From contig NZ_CANMPM010000011.1 of NCBI RefSeq assembly GCF_947499845.1, forward strand, positions 42,862 to 106,861: a DNA stretch of 64,000 bases, written 5' to 3'. How positions within the stretch are numbered: position 1 is the stretch's first letter; each line of letters opens with the position of its first letter. Under the pieces are notes generated by a model. The model was not told the DNA's origin. It made no database searches and saw only the letters and a list, made by a program, of their open reading frames with translations. Shown here piece after piece: positions 53,043 through 61,524 of the stretch. The stretch comes from an uncultured Pseudokineococcus sp. Lineage in GTDB: Bacteria; Actinomycetota; Actinomycetes; Actinomycetales; Quadrisphaeraceae. Position numbers and translations under genes: made by a program.

Positions 53043-54839
53043 ATGAGCCGCACCGCCGAGACGACCGGTCCCGCCGACCGGGCCGCCACGAGCGGGCTGG
53101 CCGCTGCGGCCGGTCGGGCGCGCGCCCTCGTCCTCGCCGGGCTCGCGCTCCTCGCGTCCCTGCTCCTCGGCGCGCTGCCGGCGCACGCCGAGGCGGCCCC
53201 CGCCGACGCGACCGTCCTCCCCGGCGGCTCCGTCGTCGTCCCCGCCGCGAGCGCCGCGGGCGACGACGCCCGGTGGCAGCTCGTCGGGACGCCGGACGCC
53301 TCGCTCGTCCGCGCGGCCTCCGTCGACGCCGCCACCGGCGAGCTGTCCGTCGAGGTGGCCCCCGGCTACCGCGGGCGCCTCGTCCTCGTGCGCCGCGCCG
53401 TCGACCGCGCGGCGGGCACGGCGACGGACCCCGAGCGCGTCGTCCTCGACGTCGCCGGCGACGCGCCGCTGGCCGCGGGCGAGCGCCTGCGCCTGCCGCT
53501 CGCGGCGGACGGCACCGCCGAGGTCGCGGTGCCGCTGCCCGCGCTCGAGGACGGCGCGACCTACGCCGTCGAGGCCGGCCCGTCGCTCGTCGCGGACGTC
53601 GACCCGGCCACCGGTGACCTGCGCGTCGCCGCCTCCGCCGCGGGCGCGAGCTCGGTGAGCGTCGTCGCGACGGCGGCGGACGGCACCGCCGGCGACCCGC
53701 TCGTCGTCCCGGTGGACGTGGCGCCGTCGCTGCCCGGCCTGTCCGGCGCCACCCGCGCCGACGCCCCCGTGCTCCTGCCGCTCGCGGCGGACGTCGACGT
53801 CGCGGTGCAGCAGCCCGCGACCGGCGCCGCGGCCGCCGTCACGCCCGACGGCCTGGAGGTCGACCCGCGCGGGACGAGCGGCGCCCTCGCCCTCGCCGTC
53901 GTCCCCTCGGCGGGCGGCGTCGTCGGCGACCCCGCCCCCGTCGTCGTGGCGGTGGCGCCCGTGGTCTCCCCCGTCGAGCTGGCCGGCGCCCCCGGCGACG
54001 TGCTGCGCGCGCCCCTCGCCGTGGTCGGCACGGGCGTGGTCGCGGACGTGCTCGACGACGCCGGCGGCGCCCTCGCCGTCGAGGGCGACGAGCTCGTCGT
54101 CACCGTGCCCGCCGGGGCCGCGGGCGAGCTGCGCGGCTCGCTCGTCGGCGTCGACGCCGACGGACTGGTGGGCGACCCCTCCGACGTCGTCGTGGCCGTC
54201 AGCGGCCCGACGCCGGCCCCCGACGCGCCGGTCGACGAGCCGCCCGTCGGAGTCACGCCGGTCCAGGACCCCCTGGACGAGGACGGCGTGGTCGAGAGCC
54301 CCTCCTCCGAGGTGCCGCCCGCGGACGCCGTCGAGGAGGCGGAGGCGCCGTCCCCCGCGCCCGCGACCGACGACGTCGCGCCGGCCCCCGTCCCCGACGC
54401 CGAGGACGTCCTGCGCACCCAGGGCCTCGTGGCCGCGGCGGTCGCGCCGGCACCCGCTCCCGCCGCCGGCGAGGACCTCGTCGCCCGGGCCGCCGCCGCG
54501 AAGCTCGCCGACGAGGAGCTGCGCGCGTCCCAGGCCTTCTCCGCGACGACCGCCCCGGTGCCGGCCCCGGCCATGGAGCTGGCGTCGACGACGGCGCCGG
54601 TGCCCGCGGGCACGCAGCTGGCGCCCGGCCTCGTCCTCATGGACAGCTTCAGCACGGCGAGCCCCACCACGACGACGACCGCCGTCCCCGCCGGCGCCGT
54701 CCCGACGGCGCCGGTGGCGGCCCTGCCCCGCACGGGCGGCGAGCTCGTGGCCGGCGGCGCCCTCGGCGGCCTGGCCCTCCTCCTCGGCCTCGGGCTGCTC
54801 GTCGCCGGGCGCCGGCGCCTGCAGGTGGGCCGCGGCTGA
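53043..54839 (+). CDS. LPxTG-anchored surface protein
   Basis: A 598-residue exported protein. An N-terminal signal (ALVLAGLALLASLLLGALPA then HAEA), a long Ala/Val/Asp/Pro-rich beta-type body with repeated VVVPV/VVVAV stretches that look like Ig- or cadherin-like folds, a Pro/Glu-rich stalk near 400–560, and the sorting signal LPRTGGELVAGG plus a hydrophobic helix and RRRLQVGRG tail. A sortase would cleave between Thr and Gly and link it to the wall. No sortase gene is in the window. ATG 53043. Confidence 0.88.
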   Translation: MSRTAETTGPADRAATSGLAAAAGRARALVLAGLALLASLLLGALPAHAEAAPADATVLPGGSVVVPAASAAGDDARWQLVGTPDASLVRAASVDAATGELSVEVAPGYRGRLVLVRRAVDRAAGTATDPERVVLDVAGDAPLAAGERLRLPLAADGTAEVAVPLPALEDGATYAVEAGPSLVADVDPATGDLRVAASAAGASSVSVVATAADGTAGDPLVVPVDVAPSLPGLSGATRADAPVLLPLAADVDVAVQQPATGAAAAVTPDGLEVDPRGTSGALALAVVPSAGGVVGDPAPVVVAVAPVVSPVELAGAPGDVLRAPLAVVGTGVVADVLDDAGGALAVEGDELVVTVPAGAAGELRGSLVGVDADGLVGDPSDVVVAVSGPTPAPDAPVDEPPVGVTPVQDPLDEDGVVESPSSEVPPADAVEEAEAPSPAPATDDVAPAPVPDAEDVLRTQGLVAAAVAPAPAPAAGEDLVARAAAAKLADEELRASQAFSATTAPVPAPAMELASTTAPVPAGTQLAPGLVLMDSFSTASPTTTTTAVPAGAVPTAPVAALPRTGGELVAGGALGGLALLLGLGLLVAGRRRLQVGRG

Positions 54840-54850
54840 CGGGACCGACG

Positions 54851-54881
54851 CGGGTCGGCCGCCAGGGCGGCTGCCGACCCG
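54851..54881 (+). terminator. Hairpin terminator after LPxTG gene
   Basis: Arms CGGGTCGGC (54851–54859) and GCCGACCCG (54873–54881) with an inner CGCC/GGCG pairing, 11 nt after the stop at 54839. Confidence 0.6.
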
Positions 54882-54899
54882 GCGTGCCGGCCGTCGGGG

Positions 54900-55490
54900 G
54901 TGGCTGCCAGCATCGCGCGGGTGATCGAGGACGGGGTGGTCGACGGCGGTGGGGCGCTCGCGCACGGCTGGCTCCCCGGACCCGGTGACGACGAGCCGCC
55001 CCGCGCGGCGGGCGAGGTCCGCGACGTGCTGCTCGCCCAGCTCGAGCTGCACCGCGCGCGCCTGCTCCGGAAGGTCGAGGGGCTGACGGAGGAGCAGCTG
55101 CGCCGCTCGGTCCTGCCCTCGGGCTGGACGCCGCTGGAGCTGCTCGTCCACCTGGACGCCGTCGAGCGCCGGTGGCTCGTGTGGGGGTTCCTCGGCGAGC
55201 CGCTGGCCGACCCGTGGCGCGACGAGGGGCCCGACGGCCGCTGGGCCGTCCCGGACGGCGCCAGCGGGGCCACCGTCGTCGAGGGCCTGCGCGCGCGGTG
55301 GGAGACCTCGCGCGCCGTGGTCGCCGACGTCCCGCTCGAGCGGCGCTCCGCCGTCGGGGGCCGCTTCGCGTCGGCCGAGGAGGCGCCGACCCTGGGGTGG
55401 GTCCTCCTCCACCTGCTGCAGGAGACCGCCCGCCACGTGGGGCAGCTCGACGTCGTCCGCGAGCTCCTCGACGGGCGGACGGGCGAGTGA
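54900..55490 (+). CDS. DinB/DUF664-family protein
   Basis: About 196 residues (or 189 from GTG 54921). DinB-like four-helix fold: DVLLAQLELHRARLLRKVEG, TPLELLVHLDAVERRWLVWG with a metal-ligand His, and LLHLLQETARHVGQLDVVRE with two more His. This is the pattern of mycothiol- or bacillithiol-dependent S-transferases. Its stop overlaps the start of the patatin gene by 4 nt, so the two are translated together. Confidence 0.83.
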   Translation: MAASIARVIEDGVVDGGGALAHGWLPGPGDDEPPRAAGEVRDVLLAQLELHRARLLRKVEGLTEEQLRRSVLPSGWTPLELLVHLDAVERRWLVWGFLGEPLADPWRDEGPDGRWAVPDGASGATVVEGLRARWETSRAVVADVPLERRSAVGGRFASAEEAPTLGWVLLHLLQETARHVGQLDVVRELLDGRTGE

Positions 55491-57658
55491 GGGCCGCGCC
55501 GTGGCGACGCCGACGCACCCCCGCGCCCGTGGAACCGCCCGCGCCCCTGGCGGCGGCGGAGTCGTACGCCTCCCCGGCGGCCACCTGCGACGTCGTCATG
55601 CGCGGCGGCGTCACCAGCGGGGTCGTCTACCCCTGGGCGGTCTGCGAGCTGGCGCGGCACTACCGCCTCGTGCGCGTGGGCGGCACGTCCGCGGGCGCCG
55701 TCGCGGCCGCCGCGTCGGCGGCCGCCGAGCACGGGCGCCACGGGGGCGCCTCCGGGCGCGGCGGCTTCCCCGTCCTCGCACGGCTGCCGGGGGACCTCGC
55801 CTCCGCTCGCCGCGGCCGCTCCCGCCTCTCCACGCTCTTCGCGCCGCAGCGCGCGACGGCGCCCCTCCTGCGGCTCCTCCTCGCCGTCCTGGCCGCGCGC
55901 GAGGCCGGGTCCCTCGCCGCCCGCGCCCGCGCCGCGCTCACCGGCGTCGGCGCCGCGGCCGTGGCTCCCGGCGGCTGGTGGCGCCTGCTCCTCGGCGCCG
56001 TCCCGGGCCTCGTCCTGCTGGCCGTCGCCGCAGCGGGCGGCGCGTCCGCCGCCACGGCCGTCCTCGTGGCCGTCGTCGGCGTCCTCGTCCTGCTCGCCGG
56101 CACGGCCGCGGGCGCCGCGGCCGTGCACCTGCGGGCGCTGCGCGTCGCCGTCCCCGCGAACCTCTACGGCGTCTGCTCCGGCATGCCCGCCGGTGACGGG
56201 CGCGACGACGACCAGGACGACGACCAGGACGACGACGACCGGGTCCTCGCGCCGTGGCTCACCGACCTCCTCGACGAGGCCGCCGGCCTGCCCGAGGGCG
56301 CGGGCCCGCTCACCTTCGGGCACCTGTGGGCCGGACCGGCAGCCGAGCCGCTCACGGGCCTCGAGGAGGCGCCGGCCGACGCCGCGGTGCGGCTCGAGGT
56401 CGTCACCACCTCGGTGACGCACGGGCGGCCCGTGCGCATGCCGCTGGGCGCGCGGCGCGACGGCGTCCCGCCCCTCTACGTCGACCCGGCCGAGCTGCGC
56501 CGGCTGCTGCCCGAGCGGGTCGTCGCGTGGGTCGAGGAGCACCCGCCCCCGCTGCCGGAGGACCCGGCCGAGCGGCTCGAGCGCCGGGCCCGCGACGCCC
56601 TCGCGCGCCCGCTCGTGCCCCTGCCGGCGTCGGCGGACCTGCCCGTCGCCCTGGCCGTGCGCACGAGCCTGTCCTACCCGCTGCTCGTCAGCGCCGTGCC
56701 CTTCCACGTCCTCGACCTCGAGGAGGGCGCCGGTGCGCTGCGGCGCGTCGCCGCGGCGGTCGACGACGTCCTCGCGTCCGCCACCTCCTCCGCGTCCTCC
56801 TCGGACCCGGGCGGCGAGCTGGGCGAGGAGGACCTCCTGGCGGCGGTGCTCGTGCGCCTGCCCGGCGAGGTGCTGCCGACCCGGCGGGTGTGGACCACCG
56901 ACGGCGGCGTCACGAGCAACTTCCCCGTGCAGGTCTTCGACGCCTTCGCGCCGTCGCGGCCGACCTTCGGCATCACCCTGCGCCCGCAGCGCCCCGGTTC
57001 CCCCGTGGGCGGTCCGCTGGACCCGGGGGCACCGGGTCCCGCCGACGACGCCCTCGCCCCGGTGCTGCACCCGCTGGAGCCGGGGGCCGACGGCTCGCCC
57101 GCCGGCGTCCTGCGCTTCGCGGGCGCCGTGCTGTCGACGATGCAGGACTGGTCCGACACCGTGCAGCTGCCCCTGCCGGGCGTGCGGGACCGGGTGGCGC
57201 AGGTCCAGGTCCCGGCGGGGGACGGCGGGTGGGACCTGCGGATGCCGCCCGAGGCCATCGCCCACCTGGCCGGCCGCGGCCGCGAGGCCGGCGTCGCCCT
57301 GCGCGAGCGCTTCACCACCGCGGGCGCGTCGGGCTGGACGGGCTGGGAGACCCACCGGTGGACCCGGCTGCGCGCTTCGCTGCCCCTGCTCGAGGAGGCC
57401 GCCGGCGAGCTCGTCGCGGCGCTCGACCCGGCGACCGCGGGCCCGGGCGAGCAGGACCTGCGCGAGATGCTGCGCCTGCCGCCCGAGGAGGTGCCGGTGC
57501 ACCCGTGGACGGGCCGCTCACAGCGGCGGCGCGCGCAGCGGGCCCTCGCCGGGCTGCTCGAGTCCTCGCCCGTCGACGTCCCTCCTGAGGACCGGCTCGG
57601 CGCCGGCGCGCCCCAGCCGCCGCTGGCGCTGCGCTACGGCCCGCGCGACGGCGTCTGA
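55487..57658 (+). CDS. Patatin-like phospholipase with internal membrane segment
   Basis: A 723-residue protein. The patatin site is split across a large insertion: oxyanion stretch VMRGGVTSGVVYPW at about 40, nucleophile GGTSAGAV at about 70, and the catalytic Asp in TDGGVTSNFPV at about 470. Between them lies a hydrophobic hairpin (WWRLLLGAVPGLVLLAVAAA, VLVAVVGVLVLLAGTAAGAA, about 165–215) and an acidic DDDQDDDQDDDD run. Likely a membrane-bound lipid acyl hydrolase. GTG 55487 overlaps the DinB gene. Followed by a 27-bp-arm hairpin. Confidence 0.82.
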   Translation: MRAAPWRRRRTPAPVEPPAPLAAAESYASPAATCDVVMRGGVTSGVVYPWAVCELARHYRLVRVGGTSAGAVAAAASAAAEHGRHGGASGRGGFPVLARLPGDLASARRGRSRLSTLFAPQRATAPLLRLLLAVLAAREAGSLAARARAALTGVGAAAVAPGGWWRLLLGAVPGLVLLAVAAAGGASAATAVLVAVVGVLVLLAGTAAGAAAVHLRALRVAVPANLYGVCSGMPAGDGRDDDQDDDQDDDDRVLAPWLTDLLDEAAGLPEGAGPLTFGHLWAGPAAEPLTGLEEAPADAAVRLEVVTTSVTHGRPVRMPLGARRDGVPPLYVDPAELRRLLPERVVAWVEEHPPPLPEDPAERLERRARDALARPLVPLPASADLPVALAVRTSLSYPLLVSAVPFHVLDLEEGAGALRRVAAAVDDVLASATSSASSSDPGGELGEEDLLAAVLVRLPGEVLPTRRVWTTDGGVTSNFPVQVFDAFAPSRPTFGITLRPQRPGSPVGGPLDPGAPGPADDALAPVLHPLEPGADGSPAGVLRFAGAVLSTMQDWSDTVQLPLPGVRDRVAQVQVPAGDGGWDLRMPPEAIAHLAGRGREAGVALRERFTTAGASGWTGWETHRWTRLRASLPLLEEAAGELVAALDPATAGPGEQDLREMLRLPPEEVPVHPWTGRSQRRRAQRALAGLLESSPVDVPPEDRLGAGAPQPPLALRYGPRDGV

Positions 57659-57663
57659 GCCGT

Positions 57664-57725
57664 CCCGCGGCGGACCGGAGCGGCGCTCCGGCGGCCGGCG
57701 GAGCGTCGCTCCGGTCCGCCGCGGG
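57664..57725. repeat. Long hairpin with CGGAGCGNCGCTCCG core
   Basis: 27-nt arms at 57664–57690 and 57699–57725 with one mismatch and an 8-nt loop, between convergent patatin and DUF4126 genes. The inner CGGAGCGTCGCTCCG also occurs at 40.2 kb. Likely a bidirectional terminator built from a dispersed element. Confidence 0.88.
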
Positions 57726-57729
57726 GCGG

Positions 57730-58326
57730 TCAGACCGGGCGCACGGCCCGTCGCCGTCGCCGCCGGCGGACGACGGCCACGGCGACCGCGACCAGCACCG
57801 CCAGGGCGACGAGCACCAGCACGGGCGCGAGCAGCGCTGAGGCCACCAGGCCGAGGGAGAGGGCGTCCTCGGCCGCCGAGGCCACGGGGGCGCCGACCCC
57901 CGCCGTCGTCGCGTTGACGGCCGCCCGGCCCGCGGCCTTGAGCAGGTGGACGACGAGCGCCACCGCCGCGCCCGCGAGCACCGTCGTCCAGTCGACGCCC
58001 GCGAGCCACGACGCGTCGTCGCCGGCGCCCGGGCCGGCGGTCGCGCCGCCGGTGCCGGCGCTCGCCGCCACCCCGCCGGCGAGGGGCCGGACGACGGTCT
58101 GCAGCGCGTCGTTGACGTGGTCGACGCCGGGCACCTTGTCGGCCAGGACCTCGACGACGAGCAGCACGGCGAGCACGGCGAGGACGCCGGGCTCCGAGAG
58201 CCACGCCCACCCGTCGGGGAGGGCGACGACGTCGGTCCACCGCGCGGCCGAACCGAGCAGGAGCAGGGGCAGCCAGGCGTTGAGGCCGGCGGCGCTCGCG
58301 AGGCCCGCCCCGGTCAGCAGCTCCAC
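57730..58326 (-). CDS. DUF4126 membrane protein
   Basis: A 198-residue protein with about five hydrophobic helices and the DUF4126 pattern: TGAGLASAAGLNAWLPLLLL, then VLAVLAVLLVVEVLADKVPG followed by VDHVNDALQTVVRPLAGGV, and two C-terminal helices with an Arg-rich end (VVRRRRRRRAV). Function unknown. GTG 58326 behind CCGGAGGAGGACCC. Confidence 0.83.
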   Translation of the reverse strand: MELLTGAGLASAAGLNAWLPLLLLGSAARWTDVVALPDGWAWLSEPGVLAVLAVLLVVEVLADKVPGVDHVNDALQTVVRPLAGGVAASAGTGGATAGPGAGDDASWLAGVDWTTVLAGAAVALVVHLLKAAGRAAVNATTAGVGAPVASAAEDALSLGLVASALLAPVLVLVALAVLVAVAVAVVRRRRRRRAVRPV

Positions 58327-58430
58327 GGGTCCTCCTCCGGCGGTCGGCGGATCGTCCACGGTACGGACGCGCGCCGGGCGCCGCGCGGCGCAGGGAGCGG
58401 CTCAGGAGCGCCCGCCGACGGGCGCCGGCG

Positions 58431-59375
58431 TCAGCGCGCCGCGGGCGGCTCGTCCGCGGTGGAGGAGGCCGGGTCCGCCCCGCCGACGAGCCGCTCGACG
58501 ACGAGCAGCGCGACGACGACGGCCGCCCCGGCGAGGGCCAGCCCGAGGATCGCCAGCACGTCGCCCGAGGGCGCCAGCACGTCGCGGTCCTCGGTCTGCC
58601 AGGGCCACAGGGCGCGCAGGGAGCCGGCCATGAGGCCGGTCATGACGGCCAGCGTCACGGCCCGGTGGGTGGAGAGGAGGTGCTGCAGCAGCCGCACGAA
58701 GAGGGCCAGGCCGATGACGGCGCCGAGCGCGAAGGCCCCGAGGTAGCCGAGGTCGCGCCCGTTGACGGCGGCGATGGTCGGCTCGTAGAGGCCGACGGTC
58801 GCGAGGAGGAAGGACCCGGAGACGCCCGGCAGCACGAGGGCGCAGATGGCGACGGCGGCCGCCAGCGACACGACCGGCAGCGGCGGGTCGGCGGCCGAGC
58901 CCGGGGGCAGCCCGGTGAGGACGAACGCCAGGACGGCCGCGACGACGGCGACGACGACGAGCCGCGTCGTCCAGGCCCGCCCGACCATCATGGCCGGGAC
59001 GCTGAGCGAGGCCAGGACGAGCCCGGCGAAGACGGCGCGCGAGCCCACCGGGTGGTCCTCGAGCAGCGGCTCGATGAGGGAGGCGCCCACGACGACGGCC
59101 ACGACGGTGCCGAGCAGGAGCGGGACGACGACGAGCCAGGTGCCCTGCGCCAGCTCGGCGCGCGCCCCGCGGACGTCGCCGGTCACGAGCCGGCGGAACG
59201 CCGTCACCGTGTGACCGGCCGTGTCGATGAGCGTCTCGTAGACACCCGTGATGAGGGCGATGGTCCCGCCGCTGACCCCGGGCACCACCTCGGCGGCGCC
59301 CATGAGCATCCCGCGGCCGACGTGCAGCGGCACGTGGCTCACCGGCGTGCGCGAGCGCTGGTCCTGCGTCGTCAT
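58431..59375 (-). CDS. DUF368 membrane protein (polyprenyl-phosphate translocase family)
   Basis: A 314-residue membrane protein with about 8–9 helices. The DUF368 signature EVVPGVSGGTIALITGVYET is near residue 30 and its repeat ALVLPGVSGSFLLATVGLYE near 150, consistent with an internal duplication. DUF368 members (PopT) recycle undecaprenyl phosphate across the membrane for wall synthesis in other bacteria, which is the best functional guess. ATG 59375. A perfect long hairpin lies in the gap to the divergent DUF559 gene. Confidence 0.87.
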   Translation of the reverse strand: MTTQDQRSRTPVSHVPLHVGRGMLMGAAEVVPGVSGGTIALITGVYETLIDTAGHTVTAFRRLVTGDVRGARAELAQGTWLVVVPLLLGTVVAVVVGASLIEPLLEDHPVGSRAVFAGLVLASLSVPAMMVGRAWTTRLVVVAVVAAVLAFVLTGLPPGSAADPPLPVVSLAAAVAICALVLPGVSGSFLLATVGLYEPTIAAVNGRDLGYLGAFALGAVIGLALFVRLLQHLLSTHRAVTLAVMTGLMAGSLRALWPWQTEDRDVLAPSGDVLAILGLALAGAAVVVALLVVERLVGGADPASSTADEPPAAR

Positions 59376-59404
59376 GGGACGACCGTAGGCGGTGGTCCCT
59401 CGCG

Positions 59405-59454
59405 GAGGTGGCTGCACGAGGACGGCGTAGAGGCCGTCCTCGTGCAGCCACCTC
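59405..59454. repeat. Perfect 22-bp hairpin with GTAGAG loop, upstream of DUF559 gene 2
   Basis: Arms 59405–59426 and 59433–59454 are exact complements; the outer part is AGGTGGCTGC and the loop GTAGAG. The same outer arm and loop, with a different inner stem, occur at 61423–61470 before DUF559 gene 3, and a degraded copy at 60416–60475. Confidence 0.92.
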
Positions 59455-59507
59455 GGTCGTCCACAGGCCTCGACGCACGCCTCGGCCGGTCGGTCCAGCC
59501 TCGTCGC

Positions 59508-60443
59508 GTGCCGAGGACGTCGTCGCTGCCCGCCTCCCTGCCCGCGCTGGCGTCGCAGCAGGGTGGGTGCCTCTCCCGCGCGCAGCTGCGCGAGCACGGC
59601 GTGGACGCCGACCGGGTGGCCTCCGAGGTGCGTGCCGGGCGCTGGTGCGTCGTCGGCCCGCTCGTCGTGCGCACCTCCACCGGTGAGCTCGACGTCGCCG
59701 CGAGGCGGTGGACCGCGGTCCTGTCCGGCGGGCCTGGGGCCGCCTTGGCGGGGCTGTCGGCGTTGGAGGTCCACGGGCTGCGGGGGTGGGAGCGCTCGTC
59801 GGTCCATGTTCGCGTGGCCCGGGGGCACCGGCTGCCCGCGCTGGCCGGCACGACGGCGACGTCGAGCCGCCGGACCGCGCGGGTGGTGCGACGCGGGGGC
59901 CTGCCTGTGCTCGCCGTGGAGGACGCCGCGGCGGAGGCGGCGGGCGCGGCCCGTTCGGCGGCCACGGCAGGGGGTCTTCTGGCGGCGGTCGTCCAGCAGC
60001 GGCTGACGACGCCGGCGCGGCTGCGCGCAACCGTCCTCGCCGCCGGGCCGGTGCGGCACCGCCGTGAGCTGCTCGCCGTGCTCGACGACGTGGAGGGCGG
60101 GGCGCAGGCGCTGTCGGAGGTGCGGTTGGTGCGCCTGTGCCGTTCGGCGGGGCTGCCGGCGCCGGCGCAGCAGGCGGTCCGGCGTGACGCCACGGGGCGC
60201 CGTCGCTACCTGGACGCCCTGTGGGAGCTGGAGGACGGGCGCCGCGTCCTGCTCGAGGTGGACGGCGTCGGGCACGTCGAGGAGGCCCGCTGGTACGACG
60301 ACCTGCTGCGCGCCGCGGAGGTCACCCGGCCCGGCGAGGTGGTGCTCCGCCTGCCCGCGCGAGCGCTGCGGCTCGAGCCGGAGCGGGTGGCGGCGCTCCT
60401 GCGGCGCCACCTCGAGCCGGCTGGCAGCACCAGGACGGCGTAG
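59508..60443 (+). CDS. DUF559-family (Vsr-like nuclease fold) protein 2
   Basis: A 311-residue protein. N-terminal AbiEi-like winged helix (GGCLSRAQLREHGVDADRVA, EVRAGRWCVVGPLVVRT), a middle region (LAGLSALEVHGLRGWERSSV, ARVVRRGGLPVLAVEDAA) and a C-terminal DUF559 domain with RYLDALWELEDG and LLEVDGVGHVEEARWYDDLL (D...ExDGxxH). Very similar to gene 3 at 61525. Nuclease-like fold, function unknown. GTG 59508. The stop codon (TAG, 60441–60443) lies in the GTAGAG loop of a downstream hairpin. Confidence 0.85.
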   Translation: MPRTSSLPASLPALASQQGGCLSRAQLREHGVDADRVASEVRAGRWCVVGPLVVRTSTGELDVAARRWTAVLSGGPGAALAGLSALEVHGLRGWERSSVHVRVARGHRLPALAGTTATSSRRTARVVRRGGLPVLAVEDAAAEAAGAARSAATAGGLLAAVVQQRLTTPARLRATVLAAGPVRHRRELLAVLDDVEGGAQALSEVRLVRLCRSAGLPAPAQQAVRRDATGRRRYLDALWELEDGRRVLLEVDGVGHVEEARWYDDLLRAAEVTRPGEVVLRLPARALRLEPERVAALLRRHLEPAGSTRTA

Positions 60444-60475
60444 AGCCCGTCCTCGTGCAGCCAACCTCGGCCGGC
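60416..60475. repeat. Degenerate GTAGAG-loop hairpin at the 3' end of DUF559 gene 2
   Basis: Left arm GGCTGGCAGCACCAGGACGG (from 60419), loop GTAGAG (60440–60445), right arm CCCGTCCTCGTGCAGCCAAC (from 60446) and beyond. Imperfect, but the right side nearly repeats the 59405 element. The gene's stop codon is in its loop. Confidence 0.8.
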
Positions 60476-61387
60476 TCAGCGCGGGGCGAGCACGTGCGCG
60501 GCGTCGCGCACGCGCGTCCGCAGCCGGTACAGGCTCGTCGAGGCGCTGATGAAGACGTCGGTCCCGCCCGGCCCCCCGAAGCAGAGGTTGCTCACGACCT
60601 CGCCGACGGGCACGCGGCCCACCTCGGAGCCGTCGGGGCGGAGGACGACGAGCGCGGTGCCCGCCGTCGTCCACACGTGGCCGTGCTCGTCCACGCGGAT
60701 GCCGTCGGGCAGCCCGGGGTCCACCTCGGCGAGCACGCGCCCGCCCTCGCAGCGGCGGCCGTCGACGACGTCGTAGGCGTGCACGGCGTGCCCCTCGCCG
60801 GGCGGGTCGTCGTCGCGGGTGGGCGCGCGGGAGGAGTCGGCGACGTAGAGCACGCGCTCGTCGGGGGAGAAGGCCAGGCCGTTGGGCATCGCGACGTCGG
60901 TGACGACGGCGTCCAGCTCCCCGGTGGCCGGGTCGAGGCGGAAGACGTGGTGGCCGCCGTACTCCTCCTCGCCCGGGTGGCCCTCGGCGCGGCGGTGGAT
61001 GCCGTACGAGGGGTCGGTGAACCACACGGTGCCGTCGGAGCGGACGACGACGTCGTTCGGCGAGTTCAGCCGGTGCCCGCGCCAGGCGTCGACGAGCCCG
61101 GTGACGACGCCGTCGCGCTCGACCTCGACGCGCCGGCGGCCGTGCGAGCACTGCACGACCTCGCCGCCGAGCCCGAGGGTGCGGCCGTTGGTGAACTCGA
61201 CGTCGTCGGCGAGCACGCCCCACGCGCCGGTGGGCTCGTGCCACTCCATGACCCGGTTCCCCGGGATGTCGCTGCACCGCACCGCGCGGCGCGCGGGGAC
61301 CCAGAGCGGGCCCTCGCCCCACGTCATCCCGCCGCCGAGGCGCTCGACCGCCGCGCCCGCCGTCAGCAGGTCGTCCAGCTCGTGCAC
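60476..61387 (-). CDS. SMP-30/gluconolactonase-family protein
   Basis: A 303-residue beta-propeller. ERLGGGMTWGEGPLWVPARR holds the first metal Glu, then LNSPNDVVVRSDGTVWFTDP (Asn ligand), YGIHRRAEG, VAMPNGLAFSPDERVLYVAD (Asn–Asp ligands) and GLPDGIRVDEHGHVWTTAGT. Lactonases of this family open sugar lactones, including gluconolactone. A GntP-type transporter is in the window but 37 kb away, so no pathway link is claimed. GTG 61387 behind GAGGAGGTCGAC. Confidence 0.9.
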   Translation of the reverse strand: MHELDDLLTAGAAVERLGGGMTWGEGPLWVPARRAVRCSDIPGNRVMEWHEPTGAWGVLADDVEFTNGRTLGLGGEVVQCSHGRRRVEVERDGVVTGLVDAWRGHRLNSPNDVVVRSDGTVWFTDPSYGIHRRAEGHPGEEEYGGHHVFRLDPATGELDAVVTDVAMPNGLAFSPDERVLYVADSSRAPTRDDDPPGEGHAVHAYDVVDGRRCEGGRVLAEVDPGLPDGIRVDEHGHVWTTAGTALVVLRPDGSEVGRVPVGEVVSNLCFGGPGGTDVFISASTSLYRLRTRVRDAAHVLAPR

Positions 61388-61422
61388 GTCGACCTCCTCG
61401 TCGCCGCCGACGACGCTAGGCC

Positions 61423-61470
61423 AGGTGGCAGCCTCTCGTCGCGGTAGAGCGCGACGAGGGGCTGCCACCT
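61423..61470. repeat. 21-bp hairpin with GTAGAG loop, upstream of DUF559 gene 3
   Basis: Arms 61423–61443 and 61450–61470, one G·T-type mismatch, loop GTAGAG (61444–61449). Outer arm AGGTGGCAGC matches the 59405 element, while the inner stem is different but still paired, meaning both sides changed together. Confidence 0.92.
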
Positions 61471-61524
61471 CCGTCCGTCCACAGGTCCCCAGCGGGCGCG
61501 CGGACTCCTCGGCAGGCTCCGCGC

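Noticed and set aside
59405..59454. The GTAGAG hairpins as plain terminators
   Set aside because: The 59405 and 61423 copies lie upstream of the starts of both flanking divergent genes, where there is no transcript to end; the structure is kept while the stem sequence changes.
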